Part shown: positions 9,494 to 21,904 of the stretch, one piece after another | Layout of the letters: each line of letters starts with the position of its first letter | Numbering within the stretch: the stretch's first letter is position 1 | Assembly: GCA_963664285.2 (NCBI GenBank) | Contig: CAXXNX010000030.1 | Location: 1-64,000 of the forward strand | DNA: 64,000 bases | From: JAJCYL01 sp963664285 | GTDB lineage: Bacteria; Bacteroidota; Bacteroidia; Cytophagales; Cyclobacteriaceae | Direction: 5' to 3' | Notes under the pieces: model-generated | Database searches by the model: none | Told to the model about the DNA's origin: nothing | Seen by the model: the letters and a program-made list of their open reading frames with translations, nothing else | Position numbers and translations under genes: made by a program

Positions 9494-10998
9494 AATTAGG
9501 GCTTCCTCAGATTGGATAAAAACGACCTTGATTGCTCATATTAAGCGATTCACGTGTAAATATATTTTTATATATGCAAGGTTATTTGTATATTTGACGT
9601 ATAACATTGCATATGATCGATTACACATCGCAGTACCAAACCAAAATAGAAGAATTTTCCTCCATTAACTCCATCAAACTCAACCCAAACAACAGATGGA
9701 TAGCACTTGCAAACTTGTTGCCATGGGATGAGTTGGTAAATATCTACAAAAGGAAATTCAGCGTCAACATGGGGGCAAAGAGCGTCAACCCAAGGCACAT
9801 CATAGGGGCATTTATTATAAAACATAAACTGGGGTTGTCCGATGAAGAGACCTTGCTGACCATCAGCGAAAACCCATACATGCAGTTCTTTCTTGGTTTG
9901 GACCATTACACACCTGGTTTGGTGTTTTCGCCTACGCTTTTTGTGGAGATGCGAAAAAAACTAGGGGATGATACTTTCGATGCATTCTCGAAAATCATCA
10001 TGATGGTGTCCCTTCCTGACCGGAAACCAAACCAAAAGGGTGCGGTATCTAAAAGGCCAAAAGGTAAATTAAAGATAGATGCCACTGTGGCAGATCAATA
10101 CATCACCTACCCAAATGATCTTGGTTTGGTCAATGAAGCCCGTATCAAGACCGAAAAGATGGTTGACCGGTTGTTTGACCTGCTCAGGGACAAGATGGAG
10201 GTCAAACCTAGGACTTACCGCAGAATGGCCCATAAGCGTTATTTGCAGGAAGCCAAAAAGAAGAAAAAATCAGCTGTATCGATCCGCAAGGCCATCCGTG
10301 TGTTGCTCAACTGTGTAAAAAGGAACCTGGCCATATCGATCAAATGCTGGACCTGTTGGAAGGGCCGTTTCCTTTTCCCCACAAAACCCAGCAGGAACTG
10401 ATGGTGGTCCATACCCTTTATAAGCAGCAACAAGGCATGTATGAGCAAGAAAGCCCACACCAATGTAAAGATCGGATAGTGAGCATCTCACAACCCCATG
10501 TACGCCCGATAGTGAGGGGCAAGCAGGGCAAGAGTGTAGAGTTTGGCGCCAAGTTGGGCCTTTCACTCATGGATGGGTTCATGACCAAGGATAACCTAAG
10601 CTGGAATGCCTATAATGAAAGTGAGGACCTGATCAATCAGGCAGAGGCCTACAAGGCTTTGTTTGGTTATTACCCTGAACTTATACAGGCCGATAAAATC
10701 TATGCTACCAATAAGAATCGCAATTGGTGTAAAGAAAACAGCATAAGGATGACAGCTGCCACAAAAGGAAAACCTGTGAAGAAATCAGCATACCAGAAGG
10801 CTAAATCAAAAAAGGAATATGCTGAGAGGAATGCCACTGAGGGAAGAATAGGCAATGCCAAACAAGCTTACTCGCTCAATGAAATCAAAGCCAAGCTTAA
10901 ATCAACTTCACAAACTTGGATTGCTGCAACCCTATTCGTGCTCAATCTATCTAGGGCTGCTAATTTGATGGGTACTACTTTTTGAGGAAGCCCTAATT
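9494..10998 (+). mobile_element. IS5/IS1182-like element 1
   Basis: Element of about 1.5 kb around a DDE transposase. Inverted terminal repeats AATTAGGGCTTCCTCA are visible at 9494-9509 and, inverted, at 10983-10998. A target duplication cannot be fixed because both flanks are TA-rich. A Bacteroidota-type -7 box, TATATTTG, lies at 9589-9596 just before the transposase start. Family assignment (IS5 versus IS1182 group) is from protein motifs only. Confidence 0.8.
9613..10985 (+). pseudogene. IS5/IS1182-like transposase, frameshifted
   Basis: About 457 aa when the frame is repaired. The N-terminal half (9613-10401) has LKIDATVADQYITYPND with the first catalytic Asp. The second half (10344-10985) has QPHVRPIVRGKQGKSVEFGA, the second Asp in LIQADKIYATNKNR and the Glu in ATEGRIGNAKQAYSL. 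The frame changes near 10329-10331, where CTGG would read CTGGG in a continuous gene (RNLGHIDQMLDLLEG). ATG 9613 is preferred over the upstream TTG at 9607. It is related to the transposase at 32071-33418. Confidence 0.85.
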
Positions 10999-10999
10999 A

Positions 11000-11370
11000 T
11001 AGATATTTTACTACTCTACTCCTGCTCGGTAGCTTTTATCTATTGAGGCACTGGGGCAAACCACGTTTACATCCACTCAATCGGGTCCTTGGGATGATGG
11101 TAGTACTTGGGGAAATTCCGGTAGTGTTCAGGGGACTGACTGGCCGGCTACAACGGATAATTTTGTCATCCGCTAATCTCTCACCGTAATTAAAAAGATT
11201 GATCTAGCTGCGGGAGTAACGGTGACTAATAATGGTACTGTAATCATCAATGACGATCTAAAAGGGAACAATGCTACTACTTCTATATGGATAAATGCGG
11301 CAAATTCAACATTAGAATGCGGTAAAAACTTACTGGCCAATGGGACCGACTTAATTGTGTTTAAATGTTA
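11000..11370 (+). pseudogene. N-terminal relic of a secreted beta-helix-type protein
   Basis: Directly after the IS5-like element the plus strand reads LGQTTFTSTQSGPWDDGSTW, then WPATTDNFVIR, a stop (TAA near 11175), SLTVIKKIDLAAGVTVTNNG and TLECGKNLLANGTDL. This is the typical first module of Cytophagales secreted parallel-beta-helix proteins: a W-rich start, then repeats such as VTVTNNGTV. A damaged signal-peptide-like stretch precedes it in two frames. It resembles modules inside the neighbouring giant protein and may be the remnant of a paralogue. It ends at a stop overlapping the start of that gene. Confidence 0.6.
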
Positions 11371-14300
11371 AAGAACAGCTTTGCATTGGGCAGGATTTTG
11401 GATTATACGAACTATTGTTATCTGCTCCTGGCCATCATCGTCGTACCGGCAAGTGTTTTTGCTCAAAGTGGGCCGGCGGGTGTGCAGACTCCAACCAATA
11501 ATATCTTTTGGTTTAGATCAGACAAGGGAGTCACTTTCGACGGTAGTAATAATGTTACAACCTGGACAGATCAGGCAAACAGCCACAATGCGACTAATGG
11601 TTCCAGCAGTACTAACCCCATGTATGATGTTGTAGCTGCAGTTGGTACAAATAGCGAACCAGCAATCCTTTTTACCGGTTCAAGTAATGAGTTTCTTGAC
11701 ATCGCTGATGATAACAGCATCAACACTAATCCTACACCTTTATCTGCCCGCACAGTTTTCATTATTTTCCAAACCGGCAGTGACATTACCACGCAGCAAT
11801 ATCTGTACGAACAAGGGGATGGTACTACTCATGGATTGTTTATATACATCCTGGGAGGTCAACTATCTGCCGGAGTTACCAGTAGTGGAGTACCTTCTAT
11901 GATCAGTTCTGCTGCATCTTCAATTGTAGCTTCCACCGAATATATTGCAGTTCTGACTTATGATGGCACAGCCCAAACCCTTGATCTGCAATTAGATGGG
12001 ACTGCTTCCACTACAGTAGGCTCTGTGCCGATGACAATAACCATGCATAATGGTATTACCCTCGGTCGTGATGGCGCAGCTGGCAATCATTATACCGGCC
12101 ATATCGCTGAGATGATCTATTATGATATGGTATTGAATGATGGCGAAATACGCCTATTAAACAACTATTTATCCGAAAAGTATGGTATTTCGACCACAAA
12201 TGATCATTACACAACTCCTGGAGCTGCATATAGATATGAATTAACGGGAATAAGCGGGGTAGGAACAGACGAACACAATACTACAAATGGATTTGGAGGG
12301 ACACTATATCTTTCTGAAAACCCTGCTGAGATGCTAGCAGATGGGCTGCATATGATGGTCGGACATAATAATGACAATTTGAGCAACACAGCAGCCGATA
12401 TGTCACTTATTTCAGGTTCTGATCGATATAACAGAATTTGGTATTTTGAAAAAACAGGAGCAGTGGGTATAAGAGCGGAATTTGATGTGGTGGAGGCTGG
12501 GTTGGCATCCCCCACTATGGCCAGTGATTATCAATTGGTCAGTAGAGCAGGCACCTCTGGCAATTTTTCGCAAGTGACCGCTACCGCAAGCTTAAATGGT
12601 GATCGAGTCAGGTTTGATGTATCCGATGCCAACTATTCGTCCGGATATTTCTCTATGGGATTTCCGGCTACAGCTAAGAAATGGTATGTGATCAATTCTG
12701 GTACCTGGGATGATCCCAATACCTGGACACTTGACCCTGCGGGGGCTATTTTTAATAACCCGGAAAACCTCACCCCAAGTACTTCGCCATCTGCCACAAC
12801 TGACGAAGTGACTATAGGATCCGGGAAAACAGTCACGCTGGACAACGATGCAGATATTCCTAATCCACTTACCAAACTGACCGTGGATGGAACGCTGGAT
12901 TTTGCCAGTACGTCCGGACATGGAACGATTACAGAATTGGTAGGTAGTGGGACACTGCGTTCCAGTGGCGATGATGCATCAACTCCTAGGCTAGTGAACT
13001 TTCCCACTATTACAAACGCAACAAATTTCACTTCTGCTGGTACCGGACAAGGAACCATAGAATTTTATGGGAGTGAGGATATTGAAATTTCTGCTGTTTC
13101 ATCCATTACAACGTTTTACAATTTAGTTGTTAATCTTACAACTGCAGCAGATGATGAATTGATCGTTACTACAGATATTACCACCAATGGAGATTTGACC
13201 GTAACCAGTGGTAATTTCCAAATAAACGATGCAACTCCTGCCGTTCAACGGACGATTACAGTGAATGGAACCCTTGACGTTGCTGCTGATGGTGAAATAT
13301 CAGTAGGTACGGGAAATCCAGGGACGCCAGCTACTAATGCGGCTCATGACACCTATCATCAGTTACTACTTCAGGGTGATTTCAGTAATAGCGGAACATG
13401 CAGTTTCAGCAACATTTCCGCCCCTAACTATACGACTTTCACCACTACCGGAGCTGTAACCGTGCGCTCTCAGGGGTCAAGCGATAATATTGTCACTATT
13501 GCCAATATTACCGAATTCTATAATCTGGTTATAGAAAAGGGAGCAGATCAAACTTATGTTTTAGAGATTAATTCGTCTGATGAAAGCTATTTCCGAATTT
13601 TTGGAAGAAATACAGGTACCTCAGTACCAAATCTCGAGACTACAACAGATGGAAATCCTACTAGTACCAGTAAGGCCTTTTGGCTACGTTCCGGAACTTT
13701 GAAACTCAGTGGAAACCTTAATATACCGTCATTATCTGAGGGTACCAGTGGAGACCAGAGTTCATGGTTTATTCCTGGAGATGCTACTTTATGGCTTAAT
13801 AGTCCTAACGTGACGATAAATGCTGATGCGCCAAAAGGTGATGGAGCCACCGCAAATTCAGCCGTAGATGCGATCTATGGTGTAACAGGGACATCCGGCT
13901 CATCGGGCGGGATATCGGTTAATCAAGGGTGGTTCCTCTTCGGGAAGGTGAAGATCAGTGACGGTCTGTTGGACTTGGATGATACCGGATATTTTAGATA
14001 TGACGATGAACAATCTCCAATATTTGAGATCGAAGGGGGTCAATTTATCATGAGTGCCATAAGGAACCTATCCACGGGCACCTCAACGTTTTCGTGGATT
14101 CAATCCGGTGGTACGGTAGATATTTTAGGTAATTCTCAAGGTGATGGCTTATTTGTGAATGGGGATTATGCACTTATGCACCTAGCATCAACATCGACTA
14201 TTTTCCAGATGTCAGGAGGTACGATTAATTTTAGAGGGGTGAAAAAGTACCGAACAGGGGCTGGAGCACCGGGAGGACAAAATAACACATCAAATCCGAA

Positions 14301-17300
14301 TGGAATCTACATTCAAAGTAGTAATGATAATTATAGTGTTACTGGAGGTACGATCAATATTCAAATGGACAACACGTTAAGTCAGCAACTGGACGGCAGT
14401 GACGTAGATAATGATGTTTTTCCAGCTTCTTTCGTTATCGACGCTCCCCCTAATTTCTATAATTTGAATATTATAGACGATGATGTTGGAACCATTTCAT
14501 TCGTTTCTGGCCAGGATGTGGTTGTAAGCGGGGACTTAGTTATTTCCAGTGGAATTGAAATGGAATTAAATGGAAATAACATCAACATTGGTAGAAACTT
14601 TAATGTCATTTCAGGAGGTACATACACACAAGGTGGTAACAACATCACCACTTTCGACGGCAACTCAGATCAGGCTATTACTCTAGCAGGCATGTTGGAT
14701 ACAGATTTCTATGATGTGATCTTCAGTGGTATTGATACCAAGACTCTCTTTACCGGAGATCTGACTGCTTCAAATTCATTAACTATTGCAAGTGGGGCAA
14801 CTGTTGATGATGGCGGGCAAACCATATTTATTCAAAACACCATCAGTAATTCAGGTACACACCAAAGCGGGAGTGGAGGCGAAGTAGAATTTTCCGGAGG
14901 TAGCGCCACTTATACTATTAGTGGAGATGATACCGGTGTTTTCGGAAATGTCACGTTAAACGATGCAGCCAATGACGTCAGTTTCTCAGCTGACCAGGCT
15001 ATCACCGGGACACTGACTTTTATCCTGGATCAACTACTGGATATTAATACGAATGGTTTGACCATGCAAGGAGCTTCGGCAACAATCTCTGGTGCCAATT
15101 CTTCCAGATATATTCAAACGGCAGGAAATGCCTCTGATGGTGGTCTATCTATGTATGTGGATGCAAACGAAACCATTACCTACCCGGTGGGAGAAGCTTC
15201 TAAGTACACCCCTGTGACGGCTATTTTTTCCAGTTTCATGGATGACGGGTATGTTACCATTAGTATGGGAGATGCTGAATTACAAACAGTTGTGTTACCC
15301 ACTTCGAGTGACCTTCTCACCTACAATTGGCGGGTGAACCATTCCCAATTTACTGTGGCGCCCAATGTGACATCCTATGTATTCACCACCGTCGATTCTG
15401 ATGATCCGGATGGTGGAGCTACCCCGGCGGGTTTACCTGCTCTTTTTGTGCCGGGAAAGGTTTTGGACGAATCTCCTTTCACCCGTTCCAGTGAAATAGG
15501 TGGAAACATTACCAACTTTGCCATCACCTTCAATGGAGATACGGGAGGTGGTGCTACTCCCTTTGCCCTGGAGAATGCCAATTATACTGCCGGGGTGGTT
15601 GCCAGATTTGTAGGAGCCCCTACCGTTTATTACAGCAGACGTCACCAAATCGGAGGTGGTGGTCTTACCTGGACAGATCTCAGTGACTGGTCAACCGATG
15701 CGGCCCTAAAACATGGAGGGGCAGCTGCAGCTAGTTTTCCGGGAACCGGCGATATTGTGGTGATCGGGGCTGGGCAAATTAACGGGGTCGATGAAGATAA
15801 TGACACAGGTTTGACCTCTACCACCGCAAGGCATCAAATGGTTGCTCAAGCAAGCAGAACAGTTTCGGAAGTTATTTTTGATTCTAATCCTGCGGGAACT
15901 GCTATTGGAAATAATCTCTCAAGGATAAGGTTATCTAATACGGGATGGGTTTTAACCGCCGGTCGTATTTCCGGACTAGGAGAACTTATGCTTGCCATCA
16001 GCCCCTCTGCTGAAGCAACAATTGTGGCTGACCTGGGAGATTTTAATGATACTCAGAACAGTACTTTCTTTTTGGATCTTACCACAGCAGGGACAGCCAC
16101 TTTTAACACCATTTCAGAATTTCCAGGTATCCGTATTTTTGGAAGGAATGTAGCCGGTAAAACCATCACATTCGGTAATGACATTACCGGCCAGCAAATA
16201 CTTGTTGATGGTCGTGCAATCTTAGAGGTTGGCAGTAATATGACCATTGATGGAAATGTTCAGGTAGGCAATAATAACGAAGGATTTATATTGTTTCCGG
16301 ACGCCGGAACCAACTTTACATTCTCTCTTAACGGAGATCTCGTAACATCAACAAATGATCCAGCAAGTACTATCAGTGTGACTAATTCGGGAACGGATAT
16401 CCATACTTTGTCCGTCGGAGGAGATATCGATTTACAATCCCTAATCACATTTGACCTTGCAGCGGCGTCTAACGTAATATTAGAGTTGACGGGAACCGGA
16501 ACAAATACCTTCACTAATACTTCTACAGCCAATCCGGACTTGTACCAGATCAATATCAACAAAGGCACTAGTCAGAGTAACACTTTTAGTTTTGATGATG
16601 ACTTCACAATCAGTACTCCAACTGCCAATTTACAACCCATTGTTTTACAAAATGGTACCTTGATCATTAATGATGCCAATATTGGAGCTGCTGATGATGT
16701 CGTATTGACCAATGCCACAAACGGAAACGACTTCGATATTCCATCAAATGCCGGGTTGCAAATAAGTGCTGGTAAAGCTGTACTAACTGGTACGGATATT
16801 GGGATTACACTAGATGGATTACTGCAAATAGATGGATCTGGATTTCTTGAAATGGACGGAGGTGACAATAATTTTATTGAGTACTCCGGATCTGGAAGTG
16901 CCACTCTTACTGTAGGAGGATCGGCAATGCTTGAAGTTGGTTCCCAGATACGAAGGAACGGATCAGTGGAAAGTGGAGTATTGTCATACACCCAATCAGG
17001 CACAAGCACAGTCACTGTGGGTAATGCAAGTGCTACCAGCCCAACCACGAACCGTCCTATGTTTGATGTAAGAGGGGTAGGGAGTTCTTTTACCTTCTCG
17101 GGTGGGACTTTAGTAATTGTTCAGGACTTTTCCACAGCTGCCACTCCATCGTTATATCTTGATCCGGATGGGACTCCCGTGGTTAGTTCCGGCGCTTTGT
17201 TGCAGTTTGGAAATGTCAACACACCAACCAACGGTAATGAGGATATGTCCATCTACTCTACGGTGACTCTTGATGACTTAACCATTAATACAACTAACGG

Positions 17301-20300
17301 ACCGACACTTACACTTTTGACCGTTGGACTGACTTTAAATGATGACCTAAGTATTGAAACGGGAACCAATCTTGACGCCAATGGCCTGGCTTTGTCTCTT
17401 GCAGGAGATCTTACCAATCCTGACGGAGCTTCCGGATTTACAGCGAATTCGAATACTACTACTTTTAATGGATCTGCGACCCAGGTTATTACTGGAAATG
17501 GCACTACCTTCTATAATCTTACCAAGAGTGCTTCTAACACGCTCCAGCTAGCTGGCGGTACAGGCATTACCGTTTCTAACAACTTGAGAATTGAGTCCGG
17601 AACGTTAGATGACAACAACAATGACATTAGTGTCAGTGGTATCCTCCATAACTCGGCCATCCATACCAATAACAGCGGGTCAAGTACTAATAATGGAATT
17701 ATTCTGGCCGGAAGTAACAACCAGGACATTACCGGGGCCGGAACTTATAGCAGGATCCGTATCAATAACACTGTCGGGGCTATGACCACAGCAGATGTAT
17801 CAATTACTGAGCAGGTTATTTTGAACACCGGGGGACTCGATATTCAGGGCAACCAGCTTTCCATGGATGATGATGCTGTTTTCGTCGATGGCTCAGGAGG
17901 AGGATCTTTTTCATCATCCAACATGATCCAGACCCGAAGAAGTTTTACCGATGCAGGAATAATTAAAACCTACAATGGAATTTCCGCATCCCCTTTTACT
18001 TATCCCATCGGTTCTGGGGCCAAATACACACCGGTGGTGGTTACTTTGACTCAAAACGGCCAAAACTACCCCAACCTTAACGGTTAGGGCAGCAGATGAA
18101 CCGCATCCCAATATTCAGGAAGACGTCGATGTTCCTGAGTTCGTAGATCAGGATAATGTATTACAGTATTATTGGGAAGTTACTTCATCCGGAATGACTG
18201 ATTTCATAGGGAGTCTGGTGTTTACCTATGTAGGCAGTGATGCGTATGTGACTTCACCCTTTACATTAGATGATTATCATACCGCTCATCTGCTTCCGGA
18301 TGATACCTGGAATAAATTCCCCACCGGTTTTAAATACCAGGCAGCTGACGGCGAAAATACCATTACAATTGATCTGACTTCAGCATCTACAGACGCACAA
18401 GTTGGCGGAGATTATACTGCGGGTATAGAAGATGCGATCCCGGATATAGTTCAAACGATAACATCGGTTGTAAATCCGTCCGGTAACTGGACCACGATCA
18501 GTTCATGGGACTCTAATACAGTTCCCACAGGGGCTATTGTGGTGATAGATGTGGGAGATTTTATCACCATGGATGCTGATGGTCAAATTGCCTATAAGAC
18601 AGTAATAAGTGGAGATTTATTGGTTGGGAGCACTATAAATCAACGTTTGGGAATTGTTTCAGGTTCTGGTACGTTGACCCTGGAATCAGGTTCTCTTCCA
18701 GCAGGGAGGTATGATGATTTTTTCAACTGCTCGACCGGTGGTACTATGGATTTTTCCGGTGTGGGCAACTACACACTTCCGAATGAAATTGCTACGATTC
18801 GGAATTTGAGTATTACCGGTGGCGGTACGAAATCGTTACCTAACGTTGATGTTGTTATCTGCGGTGATCTTGTGCTCGACGATGGTGCTGCCCTGGAAAA
18901 TCCGCAAAATCGAATGATCACGGTTCAGGGAGATTTGATTCTGACTAATGGGATATTCAATTTAGGCAGTAATTCCACAATCGTGGTTAATGGAAGTTGT
19001 ACAATTACGGCCGGGGCATTGAATTTGGGTAATAATTCACTTACAATTAATGGCTCCCTGGCCTTAAATGGCGGGACGATAAACTTAGGGACTAATGGAG
19101 TATTGGACATTGATACTGACCTGACTATAGCTGGAGGTGCACTAAATGGGACGAATGCTTCGAGTGTCAATGTGGGTGATGATATTACTTTTTCATCCGG
19201 TACTTTTGCAGTAGATGCAACCACCACCACAGTCACCTTAGATGGTAGTGGCGCTCAGGTTATTACTGGCGATTTTACAGGAACCAGCGCATTTAATAAC
19301 CTGACATGCAATTCCAGCGGTTCAATATCAATATTAGACGCTGGAAATGAGGATGTGGAAGTAGATGGTACACTCACACTCACTTTAGGAGATATTACCA
19401 CCAACTCTGCCAATACACTCACCATATCTTCTACAGGGTCAATTTCGGGTGGTAGTTCAAGCAGTTTCGTTAATGGTCCTCTAACCAGATCTTCACTTGG
19501 TGTTGGAGAAGATTTCACTTTCCAGATAGGTTCAGGATTTGAGTATGCACTGGCAGGTATAGAGAATGTTGGTACTGGAGGTCAGAATTGGACGGCAGAA
19601 TTTTCAGGATCCAATCCAAATAATGGTCAAACCATTGATATTGTGACCAATCCTCAATATGGAGAAATGACTGGCACTACAGTAAACGGATCTTGGGTTA
19701 TTACCTCGAGTGGAGTGAATACAGCAACAGTGGTTCTGGGTATCCAAACTCACTTGGATGTCCAGGATTTAGCTGATGTAAGGGTTGCCATATATGATGG
19801 TCCTACACCAAATGAATGGGTGAATTTAGGCGGAACAACCACCGGTACAGAATCAGACGGTACAGTCACTTCTCAATCCATAGCCAATTTCTCAAGTCGA
19901 ACATTCTCACTTGGTGGGGTTGGAGTAAGTGCCTTACCGGTAGAATTAATTTCTTTTGAGGGTCAGGTGATCAATTCCAAGGTTGTGCTGGATTGGTCTA
20001 CAGCGCAAGAAATCAACAATGATTATTTTGAGATTCAGCGGTCTATGGATGGCCGTAATTTTGAGACAATAGGCTCCATTAATGGTTCTGGTAATTCAGA
20101 TGTCAAGATCAGTTATTCGTTTACTGATCAGCTGCCATACCTGGGTATTTCATATTACCGGTTAAATCAAATTGACTTTGACGGGGCCTTTGAATATTCT
20201 AAAGTGATTTTGATAAATAATACCTCATTGAGAGATGGAATTGAAGTAACAATTTTCCCCAATCCAACTGAGGGAGGTAATATCAACCTTCGGATATTAT

Positions 20301-20497
20301 CCGGTGATGAGAACAGCCCCATAGATATTAGAGTAATGGACTTATCCGGAGCGCTCTATTTTCATGAACAAATTAAGCTTACGTCTTTGAATATGGGTTA
20401 CAGCATCACATCACTCAATATGTTGCCGTCGGGATTATACTTGATCATGGTGGAACAGGGCGGGAATATAACTACTCAAAGAGTCTCAATAAGATAA
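11365..20497 (+). CDS. Giant secreted beta-helix/LamG-like protein with C-terminal sorting domain (one frameshift)
   Basis: About 3,043 aa when one frameshift is repaired. Order: signal peptide (residues 1-34, ending PASVFAQ); a LamG/concanavalin-like domain (about 45-275, IFWFRSDKGVTF to LLNNYLSEKYGI); long stretches of short beta-strand repeats rich in T, S, G, N and D (for example TVDGTLDFAS, GDLTVTSGN); a final module ALPVELISFEGQ...VVLDWSTAQEINNDYFEIQ; and a C-terminal type IX sorting-type domain (VTIFPNPTEGGNINLRI to TTQRVSIR). The protein is probably exported by type IX secretion and kept on or shed from the surface; adhesion is a guess. The first frame stops at 18087 and the second is open from before 18194. 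Reading CCC instead of CCCC at 18069-18072 joins them as NYPTLTVRAADEPHP. Confidence 0.85.
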
Positions 20498-20500
20498 ATT

Positions 20501-21643
20501 CTATTCCAGGTTCTTGTAATAAAAAAGGTCATTATCAGGTAAAACTTCGGGATGTAATATCCTGATAAAGTCCTCCAATACCAGATCGGGTCTGACAATC
20601 CCACTTTCGTAATAGTCATTACCTCCCAGTCCATTCATTCTTTTAGTTGGGCTGTAAATAGATTTATTCTGAACAACGTTGAACTTCAGGTAGCGTTCAT
20701 CTTCGTTAATCAGTTGATCAAATGTTTTGAAAGCTGTTGCTCCAATCCAGAAGTCAGCATTTAAGCTCCTTACGTAGACTGCTTCAAAGCTTAACGGAGC
20801 GCTACCGGTTTGTTGGATATCTTTCCATAAATATTCTCCGCCGGCGTGATTGATGTAGGTGGCTACCCAGCTTTTACCACCGGGCATGAACCATGTGCCA
20901 TTGTACATCGTGCCAGCTATAACTGTGGGCGTGTTTTGATAAATTTTTGTTGAAACGAGCAGTTCGTTGTAATTCTGTTCAATAGCACTAAAAATGGAAT
21001 CCGCTTCTTCAGTTTTGCCGACCAGGGCCGCAAAGAATTTAATCCATTCAGCTTGGGCCAGGGGTGAGGTTTCAAGAAACGAAGCATCAAATATTACCGG
21101 TATACCAAAATGTTCAATTTGATCCCAATGACTAACATCACTAGTAGCGCTATAGACCACAAGTAAATCAGGAGAAAGAGTAATTAGCGCCTCGATGTCC
21201 ATGTTTACATCACGTCCAAGCTCGACTACTTGTTTAGTTGCAATTCTTTCCCTGAAGGTCGGGGATGAAATAAAGTCGGTGGTGCTAAATCCTGTTAAAA
21301 ATACCTCCGCCTGAAGGGCGTCCAGGAACCCTATTTGCGATGTAGCCGTGGCGGCCATCGAACTAATTGGTACTTGTATTACTGCATCATACATATCCTG
21401 CATAATGCTGTCCGTTTTGTCCGTTAAGAGATACCTTTTGGGATTAGTGGCACCTTTGAATGGCTCTTTTATAGTTATGGTTATTCCTTGGGGGGTTTTT
21501 TCGAAACTAAAATTTTCAGCATAGTGAAGAACGTTTGGTTGGTCATTTTTCTCTATAGTATGGTCGGACAACTTATTGGCTGTACAGCCTATAATAGTAG
21601 TAGCTATTTGTAAAATCAAGATTGCAGAATGGCGTTTGATCAT
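20501..21643 (-). CDS. ABC-transporter substrate-binding lipoprotein (metal chelate/cobalamin type)
   Basis: 380 aa. N-terminal signal with a lipobox-like end (ATTIIGC, Cys about 20), then a helical-backbone periplasmic binding protein fold. Recognisable blocks are VPISSMAATATSQIGFLDAL, VELGRDVNMDIEALITLSPD, VVYSATSDVSHWDQIEHFG and GTWFMPGGKSWVATYINHAG, as in Bacteroidota BtuF/FepB-like proteins. It should capture iron complexes or corrinoids for a permease, but no permease or ATPase gene lies next to it. It converges on the giant protein gene with only 3 bp between the stops, and no clear terminator hairpin is seen there. Start ATG at 21643. Confidence 0.85.
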   Translation of the reverse strand: MIKRHSAILILQIATTIIGCTANKLSDHTIEKNDQPNVLHYAENFSFEKTPQGITITIKEPFKGATNPKRYLLTDKTDSIMQDMYDAVIQVPISSMAATATSQIGFLDALQAEVFLTGFSTTDFISSPTFRERIATKQVVELGRDVNMDIEALITLSPDLLVVYSATSDVSHWDQIEHFGIPVIFDASFLETSPLAQAEWIKFFAALVGKTEEADSIFSAIEQNYNELLVSTKIYQNTPTVIAGTMYNGTWFMPGGKSWVATYINHAGGEYLWKDIQQTGSAPLSFEAVYVRSLNADFWIGATAFKTFDQLINEDERYLKFNVVQNKSIYSPTKRMNGLGGNDYYESGIVRPDLVLEDFIRILHPEVLPDNDLFYYKNLE

Positions 21644-21829
21644 GTCATTTATATTATTAATTGAAGGACGACTATTTTAATAATTGTGACAGTTCGCCTA
21701 AGCCAAGGAAGAGTTGTTCTGCTATAAATCTATCTGGAAAAGTTGCAAAGGTTGCTGTGAATTTTTCAATAAGGCCCATACTATCGAATTAAGAATTTCA
21801 GAATTTGCTGAGATCAACTAATAAGTGCA

Positions 21830-21875
21830 ATTGAAGGATGAAAAAGCTTTTAAGGGCTTTTTCATCCTTCAAAAG
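21830..21875 (+). terminator. Long hairpin in the IS30 left end
   Basis: TTGAAGGATGAAAAAGC pairs with GCTTTTTCATCCTTCAA across a short spacer, a 17-bp stem just inside the left terminal repeat and upstream of the transposase. It is also present in copy 3. Such stems can stop transcription entering an element; there is no strong T-run, so this role is an inference. Confidence 0.5.
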
Positions 21876-21904
21876 CCTGAGCAGTGCAATCTTTGGATTG
21901 CAAA

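Noticed and set aside
9568..9906. 112-aa minus-strand frame over the IS5-like transposase
   Set aside because: Shadow of the plus-strand transposase, whose catalytic motifs are clear.
13000..18000. CRISPR-like or DNA-level tandem repeats in the giant protein gene
   Set aside because: The short protein repeats are degenerate at DNA level, with no regular spacer pattern.
18040..18110. Programmed ribosomal frameshift in the giant protein
   Set aside because: The site is a CCCC run without a slippery heptamer or clear downstream structure; many other genes here show the same kind of one-base change.
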